Positions 43,894-51,261 of a DNA stretch of 64,000 nucleotides are shown one piece after another (position 1 is the stretch's first letter; each line of letters begins with the position of its first letter). The translations under genes and the position numbers were made by a program. The notes beneath the pieces are model-generated. The model searched no databases and had not been told where the DNA came from. It worked only from the letters and a program-made list of their open reading frames with translations. Source of the stretch: JAHDCJ01 sp039028895 (GTDB lineage Bacteria; Bacteroidota; Bacteroidia; Chitinophagales; Saprospiraceae); assembly GCA_039028895.1 (NCBI GenBank), contig JBCCHF010000013.1:66904-130903 (forward strand), in the 5' to 3' direction.

Positions 43894-44193
43894 TCAGGCC
43901 GCTAATTTTGTTGCGTATTCCATTTGAATATCATCCAATAAACCAAGAATCTGGAAAAGTAGTTTGTTTCGTTGTCCTTCTGCTTCATCGAATTCAAGCA
44001 TACCGGCATTCACTTGTTTTTCAAGGCGGGTGTGAATAGAGCAAATAACGATGGCTTGTTGCAGATAGGTTTTCGCTTGCGCAAAATCGCGAACAAAGTC
44101 GAGTAGTCTTTTGGTAGCGTCTTTAACCATATCGCTCATAATGAGATCCTGAATCTCCTCACTCCTATGGGATATGGAATTGACAGATGTCAT
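43894..44193 (-). CDS. Small helical adaptor, resembles effector-associated domain 11
   Basis: A 99-residue all-helical protein. Its pattern DLIMSDMVKDATKRLLDF, then LQQAIVICSIHTRLEKQV, NAGMLEFDEAEGQRNKLL and FQILGLLDDI matches, as I recall it, the EAD11 effector-associated domains found next to CHAT, caspase-like and NTPase effectors in bacterial conflict systems. These domains pair by homotypic contact to recruit an effector. It is the first gene of the operon, 3 bp before an ABC ATPase with a similar N-terminal domain, and divergent from a LytTR response regulator. No HMM search was possible, so this is a pattern-based call. Confidence 0.65.
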   Translation of the reverse strand: MTSVNSISHRSEEIQDLIMSDMVKDATKRLLDFVRDFAQAKTYLQQAIVICSIHTRLEKQVNAGMLEFDEAEGQRNKLLFQILGLLDDIQMEYATKLAA

Positions 44194-44234
44194 TGGGGTG
44201 CAGACGCTTAAAATTTGGTTTTGAGCTAATCAAG

Positions 44235-44281
44235 ATAGTTAAAATAAATAAACTATTCTGGCACATGCCAAATCATATTTG
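44235..44281. promoter_or_regulatory. Cluster of three dyads between the EAD-ABC operon and the LytTR regulator
   Basis: The 156-bp divergent gap contains ATAGTT/AACTAT (44235-44240, 44251-44256), TGGCA-CA-TGCCA (44259-44270) and CAAAT-CAT-ATTTG (44269-44281), all perfect inverted repeats. The last one contains near matches to -7 elements on both strands (CATATTTG on plus, ATGATTTG on minus). It is the best place for shared control of both transcripts. Confidence 0.45.
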
Positions 44282-44349
44282 CAAAGGTGTGGAAATAAGA
44301 AATTAACGTTGTATTTTCCCAAAAATCAAAATTGATATTCTAGTAGCTA

Positions 44350-45090
44350 ATGATTACCGCCATTATTATCGATGATATGCAGGAAGCGCGACAATTATTG
44401 CGCGCCGATGTGGAAGACAATTGTCCGCAGGTTAAATTAGTCGGAGAAGCTGAAGGTGTGGTTAGTGGTGCAAAAGCCATCAAGCAACTTAAGCCGGATC
44501 TTGTATTTCTCGATATCCAAATGGAGGATGGAACCGGTTTTGATCTGCTCGAAATATTACCTGAGATCAATTTTAAGTTAATATTCACGACAGCATCTGA
44601 TGCCTGGGCGATAAAGGCATTTCGTTATTCAGCCGTAGATTATCTGCTCAAACCTATTGACCCGCAAGAATTACAGGAGGCTGTTGCCAAAATTGAAGAA
44701 AAGCCACAGGTACAACAAGAAAGCTTTGATATTCTGCTCGATACCGTAAAAGAACAGGTTAACCCCAAAAGATTGGCCCTGCATACGCTTGATAAAATCC
44801 ATGTCGTTCAGATATCCGATATCCTTCGTTGCGAGTCTACAGGCAGTTACACCGAGTTTTTTTTTACCACTCAGAAAAAATTACTGGTGACCCGCACACT
44901 TAAAGAATTTGATAAGTTATTGGCAGATCACCAGTTCATTCGGGTACATCAGTCCCACCTGGTAAACACCCTCCACATCAGAGAATTTGTGAAGGTCGAT
45001 GGTGGGTATATCGTTATGAATGATGGTTCAAAAATCCCAGTCTCTACCCGAAAGAAACCAGAAGTAATCAGGATGCTGAATGCGCTTTAG
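44350..45090 (+). CDS. LytTR-family response regulator
   Basis: A 246-residue response regulator. The receiver domain (1-120) has the acidic pocket IIIDDMQEA with Asp8/Asp9, phospho-acceptor Asp55 in LVFLDIQMEDGTG, Thr in FTTAS and the lysine in YLLKPIDP. The LytTR DNA-binding domain begins about residue 145 and ends in the classical VKVDGGYIVMNDGSKIPVS. LytTR proteins bind direct repeats. Its likely kinase is the Reg_prop protein encoded 5 kb upstream on the same strand. It is divergent from the EAD-ABC operon by 156 bp. Confidence 0.95.
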   Translation: MITAIIIDDMQEARQLLRADVEDNCPQVKLVGEAEGVVSGAKAIKQLKPDLVFLDIQMEDGTGFDLLEILPEINFKLIFTTASDAWAIKAFRYSAVDYLLKPIDPQELQEAVAKIEEKPQVQQESFDILLDTVKEQVNPKRLALHTLDKIHVVQISDILRCESTGSYTEFFFTTQKKLLVTRTLKEFDKLLADHQFIRVHQSHLVNTLHIREFVKVDGGYIVMNDGSKIPVSTRKKPEVIRMLNAL

Positions 45091-45092
45091 CA

Positions 45093-45151
45093 ATTCTGGG
45101 TTGTTTATTGCGGGTTCCGAGTTAACTTGATGACAACCCGGAACTCAGAAT
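45093..45151. repeat. Nested palindrome after the LytTR gene
   Basis: GTTCCG (45114-45119) pairs with CGGAAC (45139-45144) inside an outer ATTCTG (45093-45098)/CAGAAT (45146-45151). It shares CCGGAACTC (45138-45146) with the palindrome at 47128. It lies between convergent genes and may terminate both. Confidence 0.4.
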
Positions 45152-45170
45152 AAATAATAATCAATAACTT

Positions 45171-45974
45171 CTAACATCCTTCCCACACTTCAACTAAGAC
45201 TATATTCCAGTCGTAAAACCAGTTTTTGATATCCTGAACCTGCTCATCGTAGTGGCGATATGCGGCTTTTTGTTTGTCAAAATCATAATGGGGAGTATCC
45301 AACTCATCCATATAAATGTAATCGTCGCTGTACAGGTCTGGAAACCCAAGCTTGTTGACTTTCAGTCCTTTTAATCTCTCCATTTCATCCTGATTTATCC
45401 AGTCGTTGAAATTTAGCATGAGGTAGCTGACACCAATGGTTTCTTCAGCATCTATGTACAGCTGGCTAACCAACGGGAATTCATCAAGCAATTCAATAAG
45501 CTCTTTGGGTCCAGTCAGAAAACCACCGGTATAAAAGTCTCTTCTTGATGGTTCTGCTCCTAAGAATTCTGTTGCTGCGATATCTTCCAGTCTGATCGAT
45601 ACTTTATCGTCCGGGGTTACAATAGCCAGTGTCATACCATCGACCGGAAACGCTTCACTCTGTACGGTTTTGTAATAAATTTTTCTGAAAAGGGTAAAAG
45701 TGCCTGGTGCATCAAGGTTGGAAACCCAGTCTGCTCTCTGATTGACCTGATCTTCGACGATTTGCAGGATGCCTTCGTTGGTACAAAATTCATTGGCGTT
45801 GTCTTCGCCCAGGTAACTATAGCTTTCGTAACCCATCACTTCAAAAAAGCCGGTATGGCAGGTACCATCTTCCATGTGAAACTTGGCGTGATAAACAACG
45901 GCTCCACCTCCGCAGGCATTTACAAATGGATTGATAAGTAGGATTGCTAATATGCTTATGATTATGGCTTTCAT
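45171..45974 (-). CDS. Secreted protein of unknown function
   Basis: A 267-residue exported protein from the ATG at 45974 (MKAIIISILAILLINPFVNAC); the frame extends 22 residues further up without signal-peptide character. The mature part begins CGGGAVVYHAKF, is rich in Asp/Glu, and ends VLVEVWEGC. No domain is recognised. Cys residues at both ends (NACGGG, WEGC) could form a disulfide or serve as a lipid anchor (Cys at the signal cleavage site: FVNAC). It lies next to another secreted protein on the same strand, separated by a GC-rich palindrome. Confidence 0.72.
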   Translation of the reverse strand: MKAIIISILAILLINPFVNACGGGAVVYHAKFHMEDGTCHTGFFEVMGYESYSYLGEDNANEFCTNEGILQIVEDQVNQRADWVSNLDAPGTFTLFRKIYYKTVQSEAFPVDGMTLAIVTPDDKVSIRLEDIAATEFLGAEPSRRDFYTGGFLTGPKELIELLDEFPLVSQLYIDAEETIGVSYLMLNFNDWINQDEMERLKGLKVNKLGFPDLYSDDYIYMDELDTPHYDFDKQKAAYRHYDEQVQDIKNWFYDWNIVLVEVWEGC

Positions 45975-46027
45975 GATTTTTTTATTTAAAAGGATTTTAA
46001 AAAATTTTGTGAGAGAGGGTTGGGAGT

Positions 46028-46058
46028 GACGCCGCCCCAACTCCTAAGGGGCGGCGTC
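46028..46058. repeat. GC-rich palindrome between two secreted-protein genes
   Basis: GACGCCGCCCC (46028-46038) and GGGGCGGCGTC (46048-46058) make a perfect 11-bp GC stem with a 9-nt loop AACTCCTAA, in an otherwise AT-rich gap. It starts 14 bp after the SH3-domain gene stop. No T-run follows on either strand. Confidence 0.55.
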
Positions 46059-46071
46059 GGTTTAACCCAAA

Positions 46072-47067
46072 TTAACAACCGTCACAAACCATGTATCTTG
46101 AAACCTGTTTCAATAAGTAACCAGGTTCTGCTTTTGATGATAGAAATAACATGTATTCAGAACACATATCGTCTTGTACCTGAAGGATAAGATCCGCTTG
46201 ACCATCACTGTCGAGGTCGCCCATCCAGCGAAGGTCCATTCCCCCGTGAGGGGTGATATGTTCATTCAGATCAACCATGCTTGATTCAAAAATCACCCTG
46301 TCCGCTACCTTACCATCCTTCTTTACCTTTATGCGAAGCTCGTAGTTTCGAATTCCGGTAAATGCTTTAAGGGTGTTTCTGTCTTTATTGGCAATCAGGT
46401 TGCCTTTCGCGTAAAGCAGGTTAGCTGCTCCATTTGCAAAATATTCTATTTGCTCGCCTGGCATCACAAACTTTGAACTAAAGGCTTGACCGACCAGGTT
46501 ATCTGCATTGACATTTTCTATCCCAGCCACCAGAAACAAAGCCGATTCGTCATACTGCGGGTAAGAAACCGGAAGGTCATCTCCATCCGGGGTCAAAAGG
46601 GTATCTGATGTAGCTGCACAAGAAACGGCTTCAAAATTCTGATGTAATTCATTTGTAGCTGTTGGATAAATAGCTGTCCAGTTATTCCCTGCATAAGCGT
46701 GGTAATCTTCAGGTCCCCATTCGGAGAAAATAAACTGAACGGTTGCTTCCTTTTTCAAGAATCCGTTAAACATGTAACCTGATTTACCTTTGTAAAAAGC
46801 TTTTACCCACTTTCCCGGCACCCCTTCTATTTCGGAGTCAAGCCCTGTTTCCCAATAAAAATCACATACCATGACTTCTTTTCCGAAAGGTACTGCTTGC
46901 ACTTTTTCTGCGTACAGGTCAGGGCTGACACGCATGCTGAGTCCCGATTTTGCAATAACAGTATATGGATTGGCGCCTGTTGAACCGCAATCATATTTTT
47001 GTGCGATGGTCTTATAAGAACTCAATAAACAAAGCGCGATCAGGAAATTGATGATTCGAGTTTTCAT
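46072..47067 (-). CDS. Secreted SH3-domain protein
   Basis: A 331-residue exported protein with a signal peptide (LIALCLLSSYKTIAQ). Residues 35-105 form a bacterial SH3 (SH3b) domain: VIAKSGLSMRVSPDLYAEKV, then VPFGKEVMVCDFYW and GKWVKAFYKGKSGYMFNGFL, of the type that binds peptidoglycan or other polymers. The C-terminal region has MGDLDSDGQADLILQ, an EF-hand-like/FG-GAP-like acidic loop, before the end DGC. It is likely an envelope protein that senses or binds wall material. It is flanked by GC-rich palindromes at both ends. The middle part is not recognised. Confidence 0.82.
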   Translation of the reverse strand: MKTRIINFLIALCLLSSYKTIAQKYDCGSTGANPYTVIAKSGLSMRVSPDLYAEKVQAVPFGKEVMVCDFYWETGLDSEIEGVPGKWVKAFYKGKSGYMFNGFLKKEATVQFIFSEWGPEDYHAYAGNNWTAIYPTATNELHQNFEAVSCAATSDTLLTPDGDDLPVSYPQYDESALFLVAGIENVNADNLVGQAFSSKFVMPGEQIEYFANGAANLLYAKGNLIANKDRNTLKAFTGIRNYELRIKVKKDGKVADRVIFESSMVDLNEHITPHGGMDLRWMGDLDSDGQADLILQVQDDMCSEYMLFLSSKAEPGYLLKQVSRYMVCDGC

Positions 47068-47126
47068 TATTAAGATGTTTAGTTGTTAGACAATTGGTTT
47101 CCGGAAGCCTTTTGGTTAATCCGGCG

Positions 47127-47150
47127 TCCGGAACTCCTTTGAGCTCCGGA
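47127..47150. repeat. GC-rich hairpin upstream of the SH3-domain gene
   Basis: TCCGGA-A-CTC (47127-47136), loop CTTT, GAG-C-TCCGGA (47141-47150): ten-bp stem with one mismatch. The CCGGAACTC string is shared with the element at 45138, and AACTCCT with the loop of the element at 46039. Confidence 0.45.
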
Positions 47151-47261
47151 TCCGGGCGGGTCGTGTTCAGCTTCCCAGAAAAATCATTTCCCGCGTTATT
47201 TCATTACCAAAACTATGGGCTATGGAGTAGGATTCATTGGTGGTTCGAGTAACTGGGCGTG

Positions 47262-47294
47262 TTGATCTAGAATCCGTATCAATTGACCTAGAAT
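47262..47294. promoter_or_regulatory. 21-bp-period direct repeat upstream of the TPR lipoprotein gene (LytTR-style site)
   Basis: TTGATCTAGAAT (47262-47273) and TTGACCTAGAAT (47283-47294) are identical at 11 of 12 positions and start exactly 21 bp apart, so they lie on the same DNA face. Tandem sites with a 21-bp period are the usual layout of LytTR-regulator binding. The repeat ends 93 bp before the ATG at 47388. Regulator identity is inference. Confidence 0.45.
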
Positions 47295-47387
47295 TTGATT
47301 TGCGCATTAATCTGAGACTTTCCGAAACTATGAGAAACTGTCGTATTTACTTAACTTTAAAGCGTTAACCCCTTAAAAGCCAATCCA

Positions 47388-49091
47388 ATGAAGCAATTGC
47401 TTTTCCTCCCATCCCTATGTCTAGTCATATTGTTTTCCTGCCAGCCAAAGTCTGCTCCAGAACTAGAATCAGAATTACCTCAAGTACCGATCTGTGGCCC
47501 TGAGTACAGCGATCTTGACTATAAAAGCGAAAAGAAGGCACCGCTTTTCGATGGGCTTGGTATGTTCAGCTATGAGATTACAACCAACTCTGAAGAAGCA
47601 CAGCGCTATTTTAACCAGGGCCTGATATTAGCGTATGGCTTCAACCATGCCGAGGCTGCCAGGTCATTTGTTGAAGCATCTCGAATTGATCCTGATTGCG
47701 GGATGTGCTACTGGGGTCTGGCCTATGTACTCGGACCAAATTATAATGCAGGTATGGATCCATCCGTCAGGGAAGATGCAGTAAATGCAATCGAAAATGC
47801 CTGGGGACTACGAGGTAAATATTCTGAAAAAGAAAAAGCACTCATCGCAGCTATGAAAACGCGTTATCCGGTTGAAGAGGTTGACGACAGAACACCTTAC
47901 GATCAGGCTTATGCCAATGCCATGAAAGACCTGGCCGCAAAATATCCGGACGATGATGATATTTTGACCATGTATGCCGAGTCCATTATGAATCTTCATC
48001 CATGGGATCTTTGGACCAAAGATGGTTTAGCGCAACCATGGACACCGCAGATTGTTGAGACGCTCACAAGAGTGCTGGATCGCTCTCCCGGGCATCCAGG
48101 CGCACATCATTTTTATGTGCATGCTGTTGAAGCCTCAACAGAGCCGGAAAAAGCGATGCAAAGCGCGGATACCCTGATGACCCTGGTCCCCGGATCAGGG
48201 CACCTCGTGCATATGCCTTCTCATATTTACATTAGGACCGGCCGTTATCACGAAGGCACTTTGTCAAACGAGCTGGCTGTTGAAGTTGACCGAAAATATG
48301 TCTCAGCCTGCCACGCAGCAGGAGCTTATCCATTGGCCTATTACCCGCATAATTATCACTTCCTTGCCGCTACAGCAGCTTTGGAAGGCGCCAGTGAGAA
48401 AGCGATTAAAGCTGCTTACGAAGTGGCCGAACATTCCGATAAGAAATTAATGAAAGAACCTGGTTGGGGCACCTTACAGCATTACTTCTCGATCCCGTAT
48501 TACGTGTTACCAAAATTCGAAAAGTGGGATGAGATTTTGGAGGTCGAAGCACCAGAAAATGGTCTGGATTATCCTAAGGCAATGTGGCATTACATGCGGG
48601 GCATGGCTTTTAATGCTAATGATGATCAGGAAAGTGCAGGCAGAGAGCTTCAGGCTATAAAAGCGATAGCTGAAAAATCCGGACTCGAGGAAATTACAAT
48701 TTGGGATATCAATTCAGTGGATGTTTTGATCAAAATTGCCAAGTTGGTGCTTGAAGCAAGAATTGAGGAGCAAGGAGGCAATTATGATAAAGCAGCAACC
48801 TTATTGAAAGAAGCCATAGTCATTGAAGATAACCTGAATTATAATGAGCCCCCGGACTGGTTTTTCTCAGTCAGACATTATCTGGGACCAGTGCTGTTAA
48901 AAGCCAATAAGCCCGAAGAAGCTGAGGCGGTATATGCAAAAGATCTTTTTTACCTTCCGGAAAATGGATATGCCCTTCTTGGCATGTACCACAGCCTGAA
49001 GAATCAGGGAAAAGATAAAGCAGCAGCAGATTATCTGGAACGGTTTGAAAAGGCCTGGCAATGGGCTGATTTTGAATTGAAAATACTGTAG
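47388..49091 (+). CDS. Tetratricopeptide-repeat lipoprotein
   Basis: A 567-residue lipoprotein (LCLVILFSC, Cys18) with TPR-like helix pairs spread over the length (EAARSFVEASRIDPDCGMCYW, AEAVYAKDLFYLPENGYALL). Conserved blocks are YFNQGLILAYGFNHAEAAR near 72, HPGAHHFYVHAVEAS near 240 and MPSHIYIRTGRYHEG near 276, rich in His and aromatic residues, which suggest a ligand or metal site rather than a plain scaffold. Proteins of this build are widespread in Bacteroidota and Proteobacteria and are not characterised. It is convergent with the HMA-AraC regulator (11-bp gap) and has its own upstream direct repeat. Confidence 0.85.
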   Translation: MKQLLFLPSLCLVILFSCQPKSAPELESELPQVPICGPEYSDLDYKSEKKAPLFDGLGMFSYEITTNSEEAQRYFNQGLILAYGFNHAEAARSFVEASRIDPDCGMCYWGLAYVLGPNYNAGMDPSVREDAVNAIENAWGLRGKYSEKEKALIAAMKTRYPVEEVDDRTPYDQAYANAMKDLAAKYPDDDDILTMYAESIMNLHPWDLWTKDGLAQPWTPQIVETLTRVLDRSPGHPGAHHFYVHAVEASTEPEKAMQSADTLMTLVPGSGHLVHMPSHIYIRTGRYHEGTLSNELAVEVDRKYVSACHAAGAYPLAYYPHNYHFLAATAALEGASEKAIKAAYEVAEHSDKKLMKEPGWGTLQHYFSIPYYVLPKFEKWDEILEVEAPENGLDYPKAMWHYMRGMAFNANDDQESAGRELQAIKAIAEKSGLEEITIWDINSVDVLIKIAKLVLEARIEEQGGNYDKAATLLKEAIVIEDNLNYNEPPDWFFSVRHYLGPVLLKANKPEEAEAVYAKDLFYLPENGYALLGMYHSLKNQGKDKAAADYLERFEKAWQWADFELKIL

Positions 49092-49102
49092 GAGCTTCCT
49101 TT

Positions 49103-49666
49103 TCAGACTTTATCTAGTGGCTTCCTTTTGGAGATACCAATCTTTTTGAAATGAGAAGGGGTGAGGCCGGTCACTTTTTTAAATTGACTTGACAAATGTT
49201 GTACACTGCTATAGTCCAGTTCCCAGGCGATCTGGCTAAGGGTTAGTTCCCCGTAAACGAGTAATTCCTTGGCCTTTTCTATTTTTTGATGAATAATATA
49301 CTGCTCAAGGGTCATTCCTTCTATGGAAGAAAATAGTTTACTTAAAGAAGAATAGCTAACCCCGGTTTTCCTGGAGATGAAGTTTGAAAAATTCTCTGAT
49401 TCTTCCTTTTCTTTTTTGTGGTGGACTTCTGAGATGACCAGAGTTTTTATTTTTTCAACCAGCTGGGTTTGCTTGTTGCTGATCATTTCAAATCCATTTG
49501 CTTCTAGTACTTCCTTGATAGCGTCCATTACAGAAGTAGTTGGTTTTTCTGATAGCTCTACTTCTCCCAAGGTCACATTCTGAGGTTGAATGCCCAGTTT
49601 AACCAGTTCATCTTCAACCACTTTAATGCAACGATTGCAAACCATATTTTTTACAAACAGCTTCAT
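49103..49666 (-). CDS. HMA-like domain fused to AraC-type DNA-binding domain
   Basis: A 187-residue regulator. Residues 1-65 resemble a heavy-metal-associated (HMA) fold: KNMVCNRCIKVVEDELVKLG at 7-26 with MxCxxC (Cys10, Cys13), a betaalphabeta pattern and a final EVLEANGFEMI. Residues 85-187 are an AraC/XylS helix-turn-helix region: two HTHs with LEQYIIHQKIEKAKELL, then LSQIAWELDYSSVQHLSSQF and KKVTGLTPSHFKK. The arrangement suggests metal- or thiol-sensing transcription control (inference). No target gene is obvious; the neighbours are the TPR lipoprotein (convergent) and the ECF sigma gene (divergent). Confidence 0.87.
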   Translation of the reverse strand: MKLFVKNMVCNRCIKVVEDELVKLGIQPQNVTLGEVELSEKPTTSVMDAIKEVLEANGFEMISNKQTQLVEKIKTLVISEVHHKKEKEESENFSNFISRKTGVSYSSLSKLFSSIEGMTLEQYIIHQKIEKAKELLVYGELTLSQIAWELDYSSVQHLSSQFKKVTGLTPSHFKKIGISKRKPLDKV

Positions 49667-49894
49667 GTATTCAATTTACGAATAAAATAATCACCCATCA
49701 AGTGGGCTTGAGGAGCAAGACTTTTGCCTATAAACCCTGAATACAATACAGTTACAATTATTTTGTTCACTTTTGTACCGTGAGGATATTAATTCTTTAA
49801 CTTTTTTTGGGCATTTTGCCTTTGAATAAAGAAATTGCCTGGGAAATGTTTACCATATTCCTGATTTATTCACCTAAAAGAGAGTCTGTTATTC

Positions 49895-50488
49895 ATGAAA
49901 GATGACACCATTATCGCAGCTATGAAGGCTGGCGGGAGGGAACAGGAAAAGGCCCTGTCCTATATTTACCACAATGAAGATTACCGGAAGGGTGTCCGAT
50001 ATGTTGTAAATAATTTCAGGCAGCTCAGGTCGGAAGACTGGGAAGGTATTTTCCATGAAGGCATTGTACATCTTACAAAATGCCTGGTAATGGAAAAATT
50101 CAGGCAGGAAACTTCTTTGAAGAACTATTTTCTGGGTATTTGCCGTAACAAATGCCGTGAAATGGTGAGAAAAGATAAAAAAACGCCACCCACACTAGAT
50201 TTACCACCAGAAGATCCAGACCAGGTAAAAAGCCCTTTGGAGATCATGCTTGGCGAAGAACTAAAAGATATGCTAAGAGCTGCGGTAAAGATGATGAGCA
50301 AGCGGTGTCAGGAGATTCTTCAGTTAAAAGCCATGTCTTACAGCATGAAAGAGATTGCAGAAGAACTTGAACTCAGTGGAGAACGAGTGGCGATTACTTA
50401 CAATTCTCGGTGCAAACAACAGCTAAAAAATAAACTTCAGGAAAACCCGAATTTGTTAAACATATTAAGAGAATACCGATGGATCTAG
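49895..50488 (+). CDS. ECF-type RNA polymerase sigma factor
   Basis: A 197-residue sigma-70-family factor of ECF size. Region 2 lies at about 15-90 (YIYHNEDYRKGVRYVVNNFRQL, FRQETSLKNYFLGICRNKCREM), then a short linker, and region 4 HTH near 135-180 (MSKRCQEILQLKAMSYSMKEI, AEELELSGERVAITYNSRCKQQ). Its 3' end overlaps the following anti-sigma-like gene by 10 bp, so the two are translationally coupled. The pair is convergent with a TPR-CHAT protease gene. Target promoters are unknown. Confidence 0.92.
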   Translation: MKDDTIIAAMKAGGREQEKALSYIYHNEDYRKGVRYVVNNFRQLRSEDWEGIFHEGIVHLTKCLVMEKFRQETSLKNYFLGICRNKCREMVRKDKKTPPTLDLPPEDPDQVKSPLEIMLGEELKDMLRAAVKMMSKRCQEILQLKAMSYSMKEIAEELELSGERVAITYNSRCKQQLKNKLQENPNLLNILREYRWI

Positions 50489-51261
50489 AACAATACCAGG
50501 AAACCATTGAAGGCTATCTGGAAAACAGTTTGCCACCTGATGAAAGAACCCTTTTTGAAAAAGAAATGGCGCATAATCCTGACTTAAAGGCAGAGGTGAT
50601 GAAACATATCCTCGCCAATGAAGCCGTTGGGATTTTGATAGAAGATAAGATTAGAGCCAATCTCGAAAAAGTTATTGCCAAGGACAAGGCAGGACAAACC
50701 ATAACAAAAGACAAAAAGCCTGTTGTCAGAAAGCTGTTTACACCAATGCGAATTGCAGCAGGTATTGTTTTACTCATCACAGCTGTTTGGGTATTTTCTC
50801 AGTTTTCCGGTCATTCGGATAATGCGCTTACCGCAAAGTTCTACCAGGAAGCCTCCACAGGGACATTATTGGGGGCAGGTTCATCGGATGTCACGATTGA
50901 AGATGGACAAACGGCCATGTTCAAAGAAAAAGATTTGGAAAAAGCGATTTCAATCTTCTCAAATATTCCGGAAACAGATCCTAATTACCTGACGGCAAAA
51001 TATTACCTCGGCCATTGTTTGCTCCAGCAAAATTCATACAGCGAGGCAGCAAATGCTTTCGGAATGGTCTACGTTACGATGGATCTGCCACAATTTATCA
51101 ACCGCGAAGAAGTAAATTGGAACTGGATGCTGGCAAAATTAGGCGCAGGAGCAACAGAAGAAGCTGAGAATACAATTGACCAGATCCTCAAAAATCCGGA
51201 AGGAGCCTATTTTCAGAAAGCAAAAGAATTGGAAAAAAGTCTTACAAGTATTTGGCGTTAG
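50479..51261 (+). CDS. Single-pass anti-sigma-like TPR protein
   Basis: A 260-residue bitopic protein. Residues 1-60 resemble the anti-sigma N-terminal fold (YQETIEGYLENSLPPDERTL, FEKEMAHNPDLKAEVMKHIL, where LPPDER and the acidic helix are typical). A TM helix lies at about 89-109 (RIAAGIVLLITAVWVFSQF). The remaining 150 residues form an extracytoplasmic TPR-like region (EKDLEKAISIFSNIPETDPN, YLGHCLLQQNSYSEAANAF). It should hold the sigma factor at the membrane and expose a protein-binding face to the periplasm. Its stop overlaps the stop of the convergent TPR-CHAT gene by 4 bp. Confidence 0.82.
   Translation: MDLEQYQETIEGYLENSLPPDERTLFEKEMAHNPDLKAEVMKHILANEAVGILIEDKIRANLEKVIAKDKAGQTITKDKKPVVRKLFTPMRIAAGIVLLITAVWVFSQFSGHSDNALTAKFYQEASTGTLLGAGSSDVTIEDGQTAMFKEKDLEKAISIFSNIPETDPNYLTAKYYLGHCLLQQNSYSEAANAFGMVYVTMDLPQFINREEVNWNWMLAKLGAGATEEAENTIDQILKNPEGAYFQKAKELEKSLTSIWR

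Larger units (their letters stand above)
47068..47387. other. 320-bp divergent gap with palindrome and direct repeat
   Basis: The gap between the SH3 gene and the TPR lipoprotein gene holds no ORF. It contains a GC-rich hairpin (47127-47150) and a 12-bp direct repeat with a 21-bp period (47262-47294), both listed separately. TAACTTTA at 47352-47359 is a near match to a -7 element for the plus-strand gene, with no TTG at -33. Confidence 0.5.
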
